A stretch of 42,551 nucleotides of DNA. It comes from Deltaproteobacteria bacterium (GTDB lineage: Bacteria; Bdellovibrionota; Bdellovibrionia; Bdellovibrionales; Bdellovibrionaceae). How positions within the stretch are numbered: the first letter of the stretch is position 1; the number at the start of each line of letters is the position of its first letter. The translations under genes were made by a program, and so were the position numbers. The stretch covers positions 1 to 42,551 of the forward strand of contig JAFLCC010000023.1 of the NCBI GenBank assembly GCA_017302835.1. The letters are read 5' to 3'. Positions 17,356 through 25,944 of this stretch are shown piece after piece. The notes under the pieces are model-generated. The model did no database searches, was not told the origin of the DNA, and was given only the letters and a program-made list of their open reading frames with translations.

Positions 17356-17835
17356 ATGAAAATAATGAGACTTGTATTTTTGATTGCTTTGAGCTCACAA
17401 GCTCTTTTCGGAAAAGAACTTGGAAGTCGCTTGGGAGTTGGTGTTAAAAATAATACCTCCGAAGAGGTTCCTTCAGTGGCTGTCGTTTTTTTTCCTAATA
17501 ATGATTTTGCCGTAACGGGGGGGATGGGGATCGATACCCAAAAAAATCAGTCAAAGTTTGCCTTTACAGGCGGAGTTCGAAAGATTCTTTTTAGAGAGAA
17601 TCAAATGAATTTTTATTTTGGTGGACAAATGGGTATTGTTAACTTTGAAAATGCCGGAGATAAGCAAAACGGTTTTGAGTTAAATGCTCTCTTTGGTGGT
17701 GAATTCTTTTTTACGGGACTCGAATCCTTGGGATTTAGTTTTGAAGGAGGTGCGGGGATTGCCTCCTTGAAAGAAGTCAGATTTAGAACCATTGCTGATT
17801 CTCCTTTGCGAGCCGGAATTGTTTTTTACTTTTGA
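17356..17835 (+). CDS. Probable small outer-membrane beta-barrel protein
   Basis: A 159-residue protein with a signal peptide (MRLVFLIALSSQALFG). The mature part is rich in Gly and aromatic residues in alternating strands (FYFGGQMGIV, LNALFGGEFFF, FSFEGGAGIA). It ends in GIVFYF; a C-terminal Phe is the usual BAM recognition signal. The size suggests an 8-stranded barrel. Cargo or function is unknown. Confidence 0.65.
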   Translation: MKIMRLVFLIALSSQALFGKELGSRLGVGVKNNTSEEVPSVAVVFFPNNDFAVTGGMGIDTQKNQSKFAFTGGVRKILFRENQMNFYFGGQMGIVNFENAGDKQNGFELNALFGGEFFFTGLESLGFSFEGGAGIASLKEVRFRTIADSPLRAGIVFYF

Positions 17836-17844
17836 AAGGAATTT

Positions 17845-18225
17845 ATGAAAAAAATTATCAAAACATCTGGAGCGCCAGAGCCTATTGGACCTTACAGCCA
17901 AGCCATTCAAATTGGGAATTTTTTATTTTGCAGTGGTCAAATTCCCTTGGATCCAAAAACAAATCAAGTTTTAAGTGGAGATATCTCTGCGCAAACAGAG
18001 TTGGTAATTAGAAATATTGATGCGGTATTAAAAGAAGCCGGTTGTGATTTTAAAAATGTGGTAAAAACAACTATTTTTTTAACCTCAATGAAGGATTTTC
18101 CATTAGTCAATGAGGTTTACTCTCGATTTTTTAAAGAATTCCCACCAGCTAGATCCACTGTCGAAGTCAGTGGCTTACCTAAGGGTGTGAACGTAGAGAT
18201 TGAAGTAGTGGCTTTTAAGTACTAG
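17845..18225 (+). CDS. ridA: RidA family reactive-intermediate deaminase
   Basis: A 126-residue protein of RidA/YjgF length. It shows PEPIGPYSQAIQIGNFLFCSGQIPLDP near the start and PPARSTVEVSGLPKGVNVEIEVVA at the end. The Arg in PARSTVEV and the final Glu are the substrate-contacting residues of active RidA. The family hydrolyses enamine/imine intermediates from PLP enzymes. AAAGGA lies before the ATG. Confidence 0.93.
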   Translation: MKKIIKTSGAPEPIGPYSQAIQIGNFLFCSGQIPLDPKTNQVLSGDISAQTELVIRNIDAVLKEAGCDFKNVVKTTIFLTSMKDFPLVNEVYSRFFKEFPPARSTVEVSGLPKGVNVEIEVVAFKY

Positions 18226-18239
18226 AAGTAGGGAAGCTC

Positions 18240-18803
18240 ATGCAAACAAAAAAGAATATAGTTTTAGGTTCTTTTTTGTTTTTTCTGATTCTTTTTCTGA
18301 TTCAGTTTTATTTTGAATATACTAAAGTCACGCTCTTGCTAGAACATAAGGCAGTCACACGCCTGGATGCCGATTGCGCTGTCGTCCTGACCGGTGGTCC
18401 GGGTCGGATCAGAGAAGGTATTGATCTTCTTGCCAATAAATCAGTAAAAAAACTTATTATTTCAGGTGTAAACCCCAATTCGCAGTTTAAGCAAATTTTT
18501 CCGATGTGGGCTTATTACCCAGAGATCAATGAAGCGGATGTGGTTCTTGAAAAAAGAAGTGAAACCACTTTTGGAAATGCCATTCAGAGTTTGCCTTTAG
18601 TCGAACTTTTGAAGTGCCGAGATGTGATTTTAATCACCTCGCAAATTCATATGTACCGGGCCCATCAAACTTTTAGAAAAATTTATCCAAATAATATAGA
18701 AATAAAAATAAACCCACTTTTTTTATCAAAAGATAATTATGAATTTGATGATTTAGTTCAAGAAACGCTAAAATCAATATTTTATTCTCTTTGGGTGTAT
18801 TAA
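18240..18803 (+). CDS. DUF218 (YdcF/SanA/ElyC-like) membrane-anchored protein
   Basis: A 187-residue protein with one N-terminal membrane helix (IVLGSFLFFLILFLIQFYF) and a DUF218 domain facing the periplasm. Visible motifs are DCAVVLTGGPGRIREGIDLL, KKLIISG, and the family ERRS-type motif here as EKRSETTFGNA, then VILITSQIHMYRA. Relatives (SanA, ElyC) affect envelope integrity and undecaprenyl-phosphate use; the precise reaction is not settled. Its place before the mla genes suits an envelope role. Confidence 0.85.
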   Translation: MQTKKNIVLGSFLFFLILFLIQFYFEYTKVTLLLEHKAVTRLDADCAVVLTGGPGRIREGIDLLANKSVKKLIISGVNPNSQFKQIFPMWAYYPEINEADVVLEKRSETTFGNAIQSLPLVELLKCRDVILITSQIHMYRAHQTFRKIYPNNIEIKINPLFLSKDNYEFDDLVQETLKSIFYSLWVY

Positions 18804-18872
18804 GGGCCTTAGATTAAAGAACTTAGCTAAAAGTCGTGTAATTGTTTTATCAGACTATCCGATACTTCCATC

Positions 18873-19697
18873 ATGAATATTATATGGAATACCGTAGAAG
18901 ATTTAGGCCGTTCGATTACAAGCAATTTAGAATATACGTTCAAAATATTTATGATGGTTTACTTGTCATTTCGTGCGGCCATTCTGGATCACACTCAAGG
19001 GTTGAGAACGATTATTTCAGTGTTGTCGACACAGATTTATTTTACTGGTTGGCAAGCGATGCCACTCATTACCATTTTAGCCTTAGCGACGGGAAGTATT
19101 TTAATCATTCAAGGAATGAGCAACCTAACCATTCTAGGTGGCACCGAAATGATTGGAAATTTATTGGTACTGGTTTTAGTCAGAGAAGTAGGGCCTTTGT
19201 TAACAGCATTGGTTGTCATTGCACGCAGTGGAACAGCCGTTTCAACAGAAGTTGGAAATATGAGAGCCAATAGAGAAATCGAAGCTTTGGAATCTCTAGG
19301 GATTAACCCACTTAGTTTTATAGTCTTTCCACGAATGGTTGGTGGAGTAATCAGTGTATTGTGTTTGGCTTTTTATTTTATTCTCATTGCTATTGTCGGT
19401 GGGTTTGTGATCACCCAATTCATTCATAATATTCCCTTTAGTTTCTATTCCGAAAGTGTTTTGCGTGCTTTTGCCAAGGAAGATGTTCTTATCTTTCTTT
19501 TAAAGAATAGTTTTAGTGGCATGATTATTTTTGTTGTTTCTTGTTATCAGGGGTTGAGTGTTAAAAAAAGCCCCCATGAAGTTCCTCAGGTGACCACTCA
19601 GGCGGTGGTAAAAAGTATTATCTATGTCACTGTTTTTAATATGTCAGTGACCGCACTTGTTTATTTAAATCAGTTGAAAAAAATAGGAGTCATTTAA
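18873..19697 (+). CDS. mlaE: MlaE-type ABC permease
   Basis: A 274-residue MlaE/YrbE permease with about five membrane helices. The family core is present: GSILIIQGMSNLTILGG, LVREVGPLLTALVVIARSG, and the coupling region EVGNMRANREIEALESLGINP followed by PRMVGGV. It forms the inner-membrane channel of an MCE lipid transporter. The stop overlaps the next start (TAATG). No good ribosome binding site is visible at 18873, so the start is provisional. Confidence 0.93.
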   Translation: MNIIWNTVEDLGRSITSNLEYTFKIFMMVYLSFRAAILDHTQGLRTIISVLSTQIYFTGWQAMPLITILALATGSILIIQGMSNLTILGGTEMIGNLLVLVLVREVGPLLTALVVIARSGTAVSTEVGNMRANREIEALESLGINPLSFIVFPRMVGGVISVLCLAFYFILIAIVGGFVITQFIHNIPFSFYSESVLRAFAKEDVLIFLLKNSFSGMIIFVVSCYQGLSVKKSPHEVPQVTTQAVVKSIIYVTVFNMSVTALVYLNQLKKIGVI

Positions 19698-20425
19698 TGG
19701 AAAATGGATTTATTATTCCAAAAATTAACCGCTTAAAATTTGAAGGTGTTTATTTTCAACACGATTCCCAAGATCCTATATTAAAAAATGCAGATTTTGA
19801 ATTTCCTCAAGAGGAAACCACGTTAATTAAATCGGAACAAGGGGCTGGGAAATCAACTCTGTTGCAGATACTAGCAGGATTGATTGTACCTCAATCAGGT
19901 AAGTACTTAATAAATGATCAGGATGTCTTGGAGATGACTTTTGAGGAATTTTTACCTTACCGGTTGTCCATTGGTTATACTTTTGATTACGGGGGATTAA
20001 TAAATAATCGAACTGTTTATGAAAACTTGATTTTGCCATTGGTGTATCACAAATTGATAAGCTTAGATCAAGCAGAAGAAAAGGTAAAACTTCTTATTAA
20101 GATGTTTGAATTAGAAAAGTTTAAAGATGAAAGACCCGCACATATTCCCGGAAGAATTAGGAAGATTACTTGTTTGTTGAGGGCTATGGTCATTGATCCC
20201 CAGGTGTTATTATTAGATGATCCTTCTGTAGGATTGGGACAGGAAATTAGTTTGCGATTCTTAGACTTGATTGAGTTTCATAAAAAACAAAAAAACTTAA
20301 AACATGTTTTTATAACTTCTTATGATGAAAAGTTTATGAGTCTGATGCCCCACACAACCATCCATCTAGATAATGGTTTTTTGTATTGTCATGAAAATGA
20401 GTTCAAAAAGGTAGCGACTTTATGA
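19697..20425 (+). CDS. mlaF: MlaF-like ABC ATPase with degenerate catalytic motifs
   Basis: A 242-residue ABC subunit between the permease and the MCE gene. Walker A is intact (GAGKSTLL, residues 49-56). Other motifs are changed: the Q-loop Gln is Asp97 (TFDYGG), the LSGG signature reads IPGR (150-153), the residue after Walker B is Asp175 (LLLDDP) instead of Glu, and the H-loop His is Tyr209 (TSYDEKF). ATP hydrolysis may therefore be slow or absent. It should still bind ATP and may open and close the transporter by binding alone, or pair with another ATPase. No frameshift is seen and neighbours are intact, so it is not an obvious pseudogene. Confidence 0.87.
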   Translation: MENGFIIPKINRLKFEGVYFQHDSQDPILKNADFEFPQEETTLIKSEQGAGKSTLLQILAGLIVPQSGKYLINDQDVLEMTFEEFLPYRLSIGYTFDYGGLINNRTVYENLILPLVYHKLISLDQAEEKVKLLIKMFELEKFKDERPAHIPGRIRKITCLLRAMVIDPQVLLLDDPSVGLGQEISLRFLDLIEFHKKQKNLKHVFITSYDEKFMSLMPHTTIHLDNGFLYCHENEFKKVATL

Positions 20426-21429
20426 TGCATGTAAAGTTCAATAAATTCGAAAGAGTTGCAGGTTTATTTGTTTTATTGGCTATCGTTGGGTCCATCGTCA
20501 CAGCCCTGAGTGTGGCGGTGAAGCAAGGATGGTTTGAAAATAAATTTAAATACCAAACGGTATTTAATTCTGCTGATGGGATTCACTCAGGAACCGTAGT
20601 GCAAATGGCGGGTTTAAGAGCAGGCAGTGTCGAGGAAATTGAACTTTTAGGAAATAATAAGATTAAAGTAGTTTTTTATGTGATGGGAAAGTTTCAAAAC
20701 AGAATCCGTTCCGATTCCAAAACTCAACTTGTCAGACCTTTTGTTATTGGCGATAGGGTTTTAGAAGTCAGTGTGGGTAGCGATGACGGGACATTAGTCT
20801 CTGAAGGGTCGACCATTCCTTCCGAAGAGACCCTTGATCTAATGACCTTGATGAGTGGAAAAAAATTAGGATCTTCATTAGAAAAAATTTCTGGAATGTT
20901 GGAAAATGTTCAGTATTTGATGGAGACTTTTTTAGACAAAACCCGAACTCAATCGATGGTTCGGATTTTTGATCAGCTCGATCCTTTACTTGGGAATATG
21001 AACACCATGAGTGAAGAAGTTACTAAATTAAGTAAGCATTTAACTTATGATCAGAATTTAAAGAAAACCCTGGTTCAGGCGGTCATTTTAACCAAAGAAT
21101 TTAATAGAATTTTGCCTGAACTTAATCGAAAAAATCCAGAGTTAGCCTCCAATTTGGCAGAGCTCACATCAAGCCTTACGCAAATGACTCAGGACTTCAA
21201 AACAGTCACAGGAATGCTAAAGTCCTACGGCCCAGAAATACCAACAGTCGCCAAAAGGGCCTTGGAGGCTCTGGATGAGGCTACTGTTTTGATGAAAGCC
21301 ATGCAGAAAAACTTTTTTATTAGATCTTCAGTTCAGGAAGTTAAAGAAGAGGAAGATAAGGAAATAGGACAAGGAGAAAGAAAACCAGCCAGAGAAAAAT
21401 CAAAAAAATCAAAAATTTTAATTGATTAA
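20422..21429 (+). CDS. mlaD: MCE-domain lipid transport protein
   Basis: A 335-residue protein with an N-terminal membrane helix (VAGLFVLLAIVGSIVTALSV) and one MCE domain (YQTVFNSADGIHSGTVVQMAGLRAG to about residue 125, with VRPFVIGDRVLEVSVG). The helical C-terminal part (residues 150-300) is longer than in E. coli MlaD and may form a periplasmic tunnel or tether. The tail is highly charged (EEEDKE, then KKSKKSK-like). It overlaps mlaF by 4 bases. MlaE, MlaF and this protein make an inner-membrane complex that moves phospholipids between membranes; no mlaB or mlaC is here. Confidence 0.9.
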   Translation: MMHVKFNKFERVAGLFVLLAIVGSIVTALSVAVKQGWFENKFKYQTVFNSADGIHSGTVVQMAGLRAGSVEEIELLGNNKIKVVFYVMGKFQNRIRSDSKTQLVRPFVIGDRVLEVSVGSDDGTLVSEGSTIPSEETLDLMTLMSGKKLGSSLEKISGMLENVQYLMETFLDKTRTQSMVRIFDQLDPLLGNMNTMSEEVTKLSKHLTYDQNLKKTLVQAVILTKEFNRILPELNRKNPELASNLAELTSSLTQMTQDFKTVTGMLKSYGPEIPTVAKRALEALDEATVLMKAMQKNFFIRSSVQEVKEEEDKEIGQGERKPAREKSKKSKILID

Positions 21430-21457
21430 GTGCCTAGGTAACATAAAATGGCTCTCA

Positions 21458-22753
21458 ATGCTTGTTTTTTTGTTTCAGAAATTGATACTTTCCAATCGGG
21501 CCGGAAATTTAGTAAGAAGAATTTCACGGTTATCTATGATAGGTATTGGTGTTTCTACTTTTGCTTTTTTTATCGTTTTATTTGTCATGAGTGGGATGAA
21601 TCAAACAATAGAAAAAAGAATCGTGTCCTTAGAGCCTCATTTAACCTTGATCAAAACATCGAATAAAAATATCAGCTTTTTAGAAAAACATCTAGTGTTG
21701 GAAAAATTGAATGATAAAAATATTAAAAGCTTTTCAATTTTTGAATCTCAAGATGTAATTCTTCGGAGCATGGATGGTCAGTTTCGTGGAGCCATAGCTC
21801 AAGGCTTTTCTCGTAAAAGTTTAGAAACTTTTAATCAGAATCTAGTCGAATTAGAAAATCATAAAGTAAAAAGAACTGATAAGAGCGTTAACACTACTCA
21901 TCTTGATAATTTAGATAAAAATGATCAATGGTCCTTGGTGGAAGCTCCTGGGGTGAATGAAGTCTATTTGGGAATTGATTTAGCTAGATCCATGGGTGTT
22001 TTTGAGGGGGATTTTATTATGGTGTCTCCACCAGAGAGTTTGCTTTTGGCCCCTGGTGAAGTTCCCGTATTTGAAAAAGTAAGAGTGAAAAAGACCATCT
22101 CGACAAACCTGGCAGATATTGATTCACAATATTTATTTTATCTTCGTGATTTGTCTTTAAATTCTTTAAAAACGTCTTTGAGCCGACAAGTAGGCATTGA
22201 AGTTTGGTTCCAAAATCCATTAAAAACAGATCGATTTAAAGAAGAACTTAAAGAGTTTTTATCTGCAGAAAAAGATTGGATCGTAGAAACTTGGATGGAT
22301 CGAAATTCAGCTTTATTCTATTCCCTAAAACTAGAAAAAATCATGATAGGTATTTTTTTAGGTTTAGCGGGTATTATTTCTTCTTTTTCTATTATTACAG
22401 TCTTAGCATTACTTATTTCAGAAAAGACCAGAGATATCGCCATGCTCAGAACTTTAGGTTTATCGCAAAAAAAAACAATCCAAATTTTTATCAAAATGGG
22501 AATGGTCATCTCTTCCATTGGCCTTTTTGCTGGTACTTTTTTCGGTTTGATCTTGGGACTTTATATTGAAAAATACCCTCTTAACATTTTGCCAGATATT
22601 TACTATGATTCAACCATTCCCGCTCGGGTGGAATTTGGTTTGGTTGCTACCGTTGTGGCCATCAGTATCCTTATTTCGTTTTTAGGAGCCTACATCCCCA
22701 CAAGGGCTCTGGAACAAATTACTCCTTCCCAAGCCCTCAGACAAAAAAATTGA
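21458..22753 (+). CDS. LolC/LolE-type ABC permease (FtsX/MacB fold)
   Basis: A 431-residue permease. It has an N-terminal helix (RLSMIGIGVSTFAFFIVLFVMSGM), a large periplasmic domain (about residues 45-285) and three C-terminal helices (LGLAGIISSFSIITVLALLI, VISSIGLFAGTFFGLILG, VATVVAISILISFLGAYIP) with the FtsX-core phrase REKTRDIAMLRTLG-like EKTRDIAMLRTLGLSQKK. LolCDE releases lipoproteins to the outer membrane. Here no LolD ATPase and no second permease follow, so it may be a homodimer working with an ATPase elsewhere. ATG 21458 aligns with the family N-terminus; the frame is open to TTG 21422, overlapping mlaD. Confidence 0.85.
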   Translation: MLVFLFQKLILSNRAGNLVRRISRLSMIGIGVSTFAFFIVLFVMSGMNQTIEKRIVSLEPHLTLIKTSNKNISFLEKHLVLEKLNDKNIKSFSIFESQDVILRSMDGQFRGAIAQGFSRKSLETFNQNLVELENHKVKRTDKSVNTTHLDNLDKNDQWSLVEAPGVNEVYLGIDLARSMGVFEGDFIMVSPPESLLLAPGEVPVFEKVRVKKTISTNLADIDSQYLFYLRDLSLNSLKTSLSRQVGIEVWFQNPLKTDRFKEELKEFLSAEKDWIVETWMDRNSALFYSLKLEKIMIGIFLGLAGIISSFSIITVLALLISEKTRDIAMLRTLGLSQKKTIQIFIKMGMVISSIGLFAGTFFGLILGLYIEKYPLNILPDIYYDSTIPARVEFGLVATVVAISILISFLGAYIPTRALEQITPSQALRQKN

Positions 22754-22759
22754 GCAGAG

Positions 22760-22874
22760 CGTGTTTGAAAAGTCTTAACTCTTCGTTCTCGTCGGTCGGG
22801 CTCCATGCGACTTGGCTTTGCCAAGCCTCAGTCGCCTCCCTCCTGCGGCCTCGATTTAAGACTTTTCAAACACG
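22760..22874. repeat. 115-bp palindromic element between convergent genes
   Basis: The outer 19-base arms are perfect inverted repeats (CGTGTTTGAAAAGTCTTAA at 22760-22778 and its complement at 22856-22874), extended by CAGAG/CTCTG outside. The GC-rich centre forms its own hairpin (CTTGGCTTTGCCAAG within GCGAC...GTCGC). It fills the gap between two convergent genes, so it can act as a bidirectional terminator, but it lacks a T run and looks like a REP/MITE-type repeat. Confidence 0.85.
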
Positions 22875-22892
22875 TTCTCTGAAACACCTGAG

Positions 22893-23768
22893 TTAAACGG
22901 AAACTTGAAATTCCCTTAAGGTTTCATTGAGGGATGTTTTTAAATCTGTACTTGGTTTTCTTTTTCCAATAATGAGGGCACAGGGAACGGCAAACTCTCC
23001 AGCAGGAAATTTCTTGTTGAGAGTTCCTGGAATCACCACTGAATTTTTTGGAACAATACCTTTATATTCGATGGGAGTTGATGCCGTGACATCTATAATT
23101 TTAGTACTTGAAGTGATGGTGACGCCAGCGCCAAGGACAGCACCTTCTTGGATGAGGGCACCTTCGACAATAATACATCTAGAGCCGATGAAGGCATTGT
23201 CTTCAATAATAACAGGCTGTGCCTGAAGAGGCTCGAGGACGCCCCCTAAACCAACCCCACCAGACAAGTGAACATTTTTTCCAACTTGAGCACAGGAGCC
23301 AACCGTCGCCCAGGTGTCAACCATAGTGCCACTATCCACAAAGGCACCTATGTTCACATAAGACGGCATCAGAATACAGCCACTGGCGACATAGGATCCA
23401 TACCTGGCCATGGCCGGAGGGACGACTCGTACATTTTCTTCTCCAGTCCATTTTTTTACAGGGATTTTGTCAAAAAAACGAAATTCTTCAAGCTGATATA
23501 GATGCATTTTCTGCAATCGAAAATAATAAAGAATGGCTTGTTTAATCCATTCATTGGTTTTCCAACTGGATTCAATAGGTGGGTGTTCTGATTTAGCTGT
23601 TGAATTTTCTGTGGTTAAAATTACTTTTTCTGCCACTCTGATTTTTCCATGATCTAGAAGTTGAAGGACTTCATAGATGGAAGTTCTATCCTCTTTGGAG
23701 AGATCTTCAAAGAGCATTCCTTCCTTAAGATCCGCTTGAATTTTATGAATCACTTTCTCTAATACCAT
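22893..23768 (-). CDS. dapD: 2,3,4,5-tetrahydropyridine-2,6-dicarboxylate N-succinyltransferase
   Basis: A 291-residue enzyme of the succinylase branch of lysine/meso-DAP synthesis. It uses succinyl-CoA on tetrahydrodipicolinate. The left-handed beta-helix hexapeptide repeats are obvious (VNIGAFVDSGTMVDTWATVG, then AQVGKNVHLSGGVGLGG, NAFIGSRCIIVEGA). PPAMARYGSYVASG and the C-terminal VPCALIIGKRKPST match DapD. AAGGAG sits 5 bases before the ATG, and the gene follows mpaA by 14 bases in one operon. Confidence 0.95.
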   Translation of the reverse strand: MVLEKVIHKIQADLKEGMLFEDLSKEDRTSIYEVLQLLDHGKIRVAEKVILTTENSTAKSEHPPIESSWKTNEWIKQAILYYFRLQKMHLYQLEEFRFFDKIPVKKWTGEENVRVVPPAMARYGSYVASGCILMPSYVNIGAFVDSGTMVDTWATVGSCAQVGKNVHLSGGVGLGGVLEPLQAQPVIIEDNAFIGSRCIIVEGALIQEGAVLGAGVTITSSTKIIDVTASTPIEYKGIVPKNSVVIPGTLNKKFPAGEFAVPCALIIGKRKPSTDLKTSLNETLREFQVSV

Positions 23769-23782
23769 GATGGCTCCTTCTT

Positions 23783-24451
23783 TTAGGGGCGTTTCTCTGA
23801 ACTTTTAAGAGCTTCAAGTAAGGCGGGAACATGAATGTTCATGATTTCCTTGAAGTCGATGTCACGTTGAATTTCAAAGGTTATCGTGGGTATATTTCTT
23901 TCCTTACCCGCATAGGTGCCAAGACTGCCAGGGGTTGGATAGCCAATATCGCCCTCAATAGAATAACCCGTATGTTTTTTTAAAATGCCAGCCTCGGGTT
24001 CACAACTAGGTCCGTTGACGTTGATCATGGGATTCCAAGAGTGAAGACTCAAAATTAATTTAAAGTTTTGAGTCTCAATGAGCCTCACCAGAGCTTGATT
24101 TTCTTTTTCACTAAGAGCCTTAGTTCCTGGATGATATCGAGGCGTTTTGTATTCAGGAGACCAGTCTAGCGTGGGCAGATTTCGATTTAAATCCACACCA
24201 TTTGCATTAGTTCTTTGTTTGTTAAGAATCCCTTCGATATTGAATTCAGGTATCAAAGTGATTTGCAAATTAAAGTCATATTTTTCTAAAAAACAGTGTA
24301 ACAGGCCTTGGGCGGCAATGACGCCCTCAGGCTCATCTCCATGAACGCCTCCGAGAATTAAAATTTGATTCCCTTGATTCCCGAAAGTATAGGTAAAAAT
24401 AGGTAAGTTTTTTTCAGTATGGGTTAAGGTGCTTAATTTAAATGTGTTCAT
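23783..24451 (-). CDS. mpaA: M14-family carboxypeptidase, probable murein peptide amidase MpaA
   Basis: A 222-residue zinc peptidase. Ligands and catalytic residues are visible: His and Glu in GVHGDEPEG, Asn-Arg in DLNRNLP, His in LSLHSWNP, and the catalytic Glu in TITFEIQ. The short size and lack of a signal peptide fit cytoplasmic MpaA, which splits the gamma-D-Glu-meso-DAP bond of imported murein tripeptide. AGGAC lies before the ATG. Its operon with dapD makes sense: one enzyme frees DAP from recycled or prey wall, the other makes it anew. A wider M14 peptidase role is not excluded. Confidence 0.85.
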   Translation of the reverse strand: MNTFKLSTLTHTEKNLPIFTYTFGNQGNQILILGGVHGDEPEGVIAAQGLLHCFLEKYDFNLQITLIPEFNIEGILNKQRTNANGVDLNRNLPTLDWSPEYKTPRYHPGTKALSEKENQALVRLIETQNFKLILSLHSWNPMINVNGPSCEPEAGILKKHTGYSIEGDIGYPTPGSLGTYAGKERNIPTITFEIQRDIDFKEIMNIHVPALLEALKSSEKRP

Positions 24452-24627
24452 TGAAGTCCTGTTATCAATTGAGAAAGATACTTAAAGATAGGAATTGGTA
24501 TATCCAGAAAAGGAAAAATTGGCAATGACTCATTTTATCTCCATTTGGTCCAGTGAAGTTCTGGACTTAACCTGACCTAGGGACGCCCGATAAAGCTCTT
24601 GATGTTCTAAAATGCTTAGGAGCTAGA

Positions 24628-25866
24628 ATGGATACTTATTTTCACTTTAGAGTTATCAAAATAATAGGGAGCGCTCTCTTATTTTTTTTAATTTCAAGCT
24701 GTGGATCTGACAGTGCAAAAACACCTATCGAAACTTCGAATTCGTCTACCTTAAACCCAACAAAAGGTGTCACGCAGGAAGAATCGTTTTATGTCAGGCT
24801 ATATGACGATGGAAAATACCCTTATTATATGAGTCAAAAAAATAACTACGATAAAAAGTGTGAAATTACTTTGGGTGCGTCTTCTCAAAATGTTGAATGT
24901 ATTCTCGATATCAACGAATTAGATTTGTATTTTAATGGCGTGAAATTTCAGTATAATATTCCAAGTTCTATGTGTAGCTATATGTCATACACCCCTTATT
25001 GGTACTATAATTGGGAGCCTGGTTATGGCCCATCAGCTGTTTCTATTTCTAAATCTTTAGACGTCAGTGGGAATTTATTATCCTTGAGCTGTGTGATTGA
25101 TGGGGTAGCGACATGTAATGGGACAGAAGCAAGCTATGATGCAACAAATGATAAGTTGACTTGTGTGTATGATCACACGAATGCAAGTGGACCCAATTGC
25201 TGTTTAGGGTCTTATACAAAAACCGTGGTTACGACGGTGGCGGCAGGGGCTCCTGTTACCTCCTATGGAAAAGCCAATTGGGGTGGGGAAATCAAAGGGT
25301 GCTTGGGGGGACAGGGAAAAACAAATTGGAGTTTGTACACAAAGTCAGGTTACCCCGCTTCTGAAATTTTTTATACCGTGGGTACGGGGAAAAACGATGT
25401 CTATGAAGTAACGGCGCCTATTCAGTCCTCAAACGCAGGAAGCAATTTCGGCATTGCAAATTATTTTACTTCGGGAAAACACAATCATAATGGCTATAGT
25501 TCAGGGAGTTCTACTTACCCTTATCAAATTGATCCCATTGATGACAGGAATGGAACAGCTCTGAGGTCGGGAAGTCCTTATTACCGTTGGCAATGTTTAG
25601 ATAAAGATAAAGAAGTCATCCACCAGATCATTGTCTCAGTGAGGGAGTGGAATACCTATAAGGAATTTTTAACCTATGGAACATCCAAAGGCACTTCAGG
25701 GGATCCAGACGTTGTAGGCGTTGAAGGTACAGGGTGTGATTACAACACTCAAAATGCAACGGAAACGTGCAACGACTTTACTGACTGGGATGATTACTAC
25801 ACTCTCTTTTCTGGGATTTTTTCCTCAGTCACCAAACCATCTTATTTTCCTAATGAGACATTTTGA
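24628..25866 (+). CDS. Large Cys- and aromatic-rich lipoprotein of unknown function
   Basis: A 412-residue protein with a lipoprotein signal peptide (SALLFFLISSCGSD, lipobox ISSC) and a Ser/Thr-rich linker. The rest is rich in Tyr, Trp, Gly and Cys, with many short turns (MCSYMSYTPYWYYNWEPGYG, SGPNCCLGSY) and an even set of cysteines that suggests disulfides. No domain is recognised. Gly at +2 gives no retention in the inner membrane, so an outer-membrane or surface location is likely. AGGAGCTAGA precedes the ATG. Confidence 0.78.
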   Translation: MDTYFHFRVIKIIGSALLFFLISSCGSDSAKTPIETSNSSTLNPTKGVTQEESFYVRLYDDGKYPYYMSQKNNYDKKCEITLGASSQNVECILDINELDLYFNGVKFQYNIPSSMCSYMSYTPYWYYNWEPGYGPSAVSISKSLDVSGNLLSLSCVIDGVATCNGTEASYDATNDKLTCVYDHTNASGPNCCLGSYTKTVVTTVAAGAPVTSYGKANWGGEIKGCLGGQGKTNWSLYTKSGYPASEIFYTVGTGKNDVYEVTAPIQSSNAGSNFGIANYFTSGKHNHNGYSSGSSTYPYQIDPIDDRNGTALRSGSPYYRWQCLDKDKEVIHQIIVSVREWNTYKEFLTYGTSKGTSGDPDVVGVEGTGCDYNTQNATETCNDFTDWDDYYTLFSGIFSSVTKPSYFPNETF

Positions 25867-25944
25867 GAAGTTAAAAGATATAGGTTTACTATTTAGGGAT
25901 AAATACATAGTATAAGTCCTTAACGAAATGAATTCAGTAAACCT

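Noticed and set aside
18842-19273. 143-codon frame overlapping mlaE in another frame
   Set aside because: It is rich in His and Arg, has no recognised domain, and mlaE itself is unambiguous.
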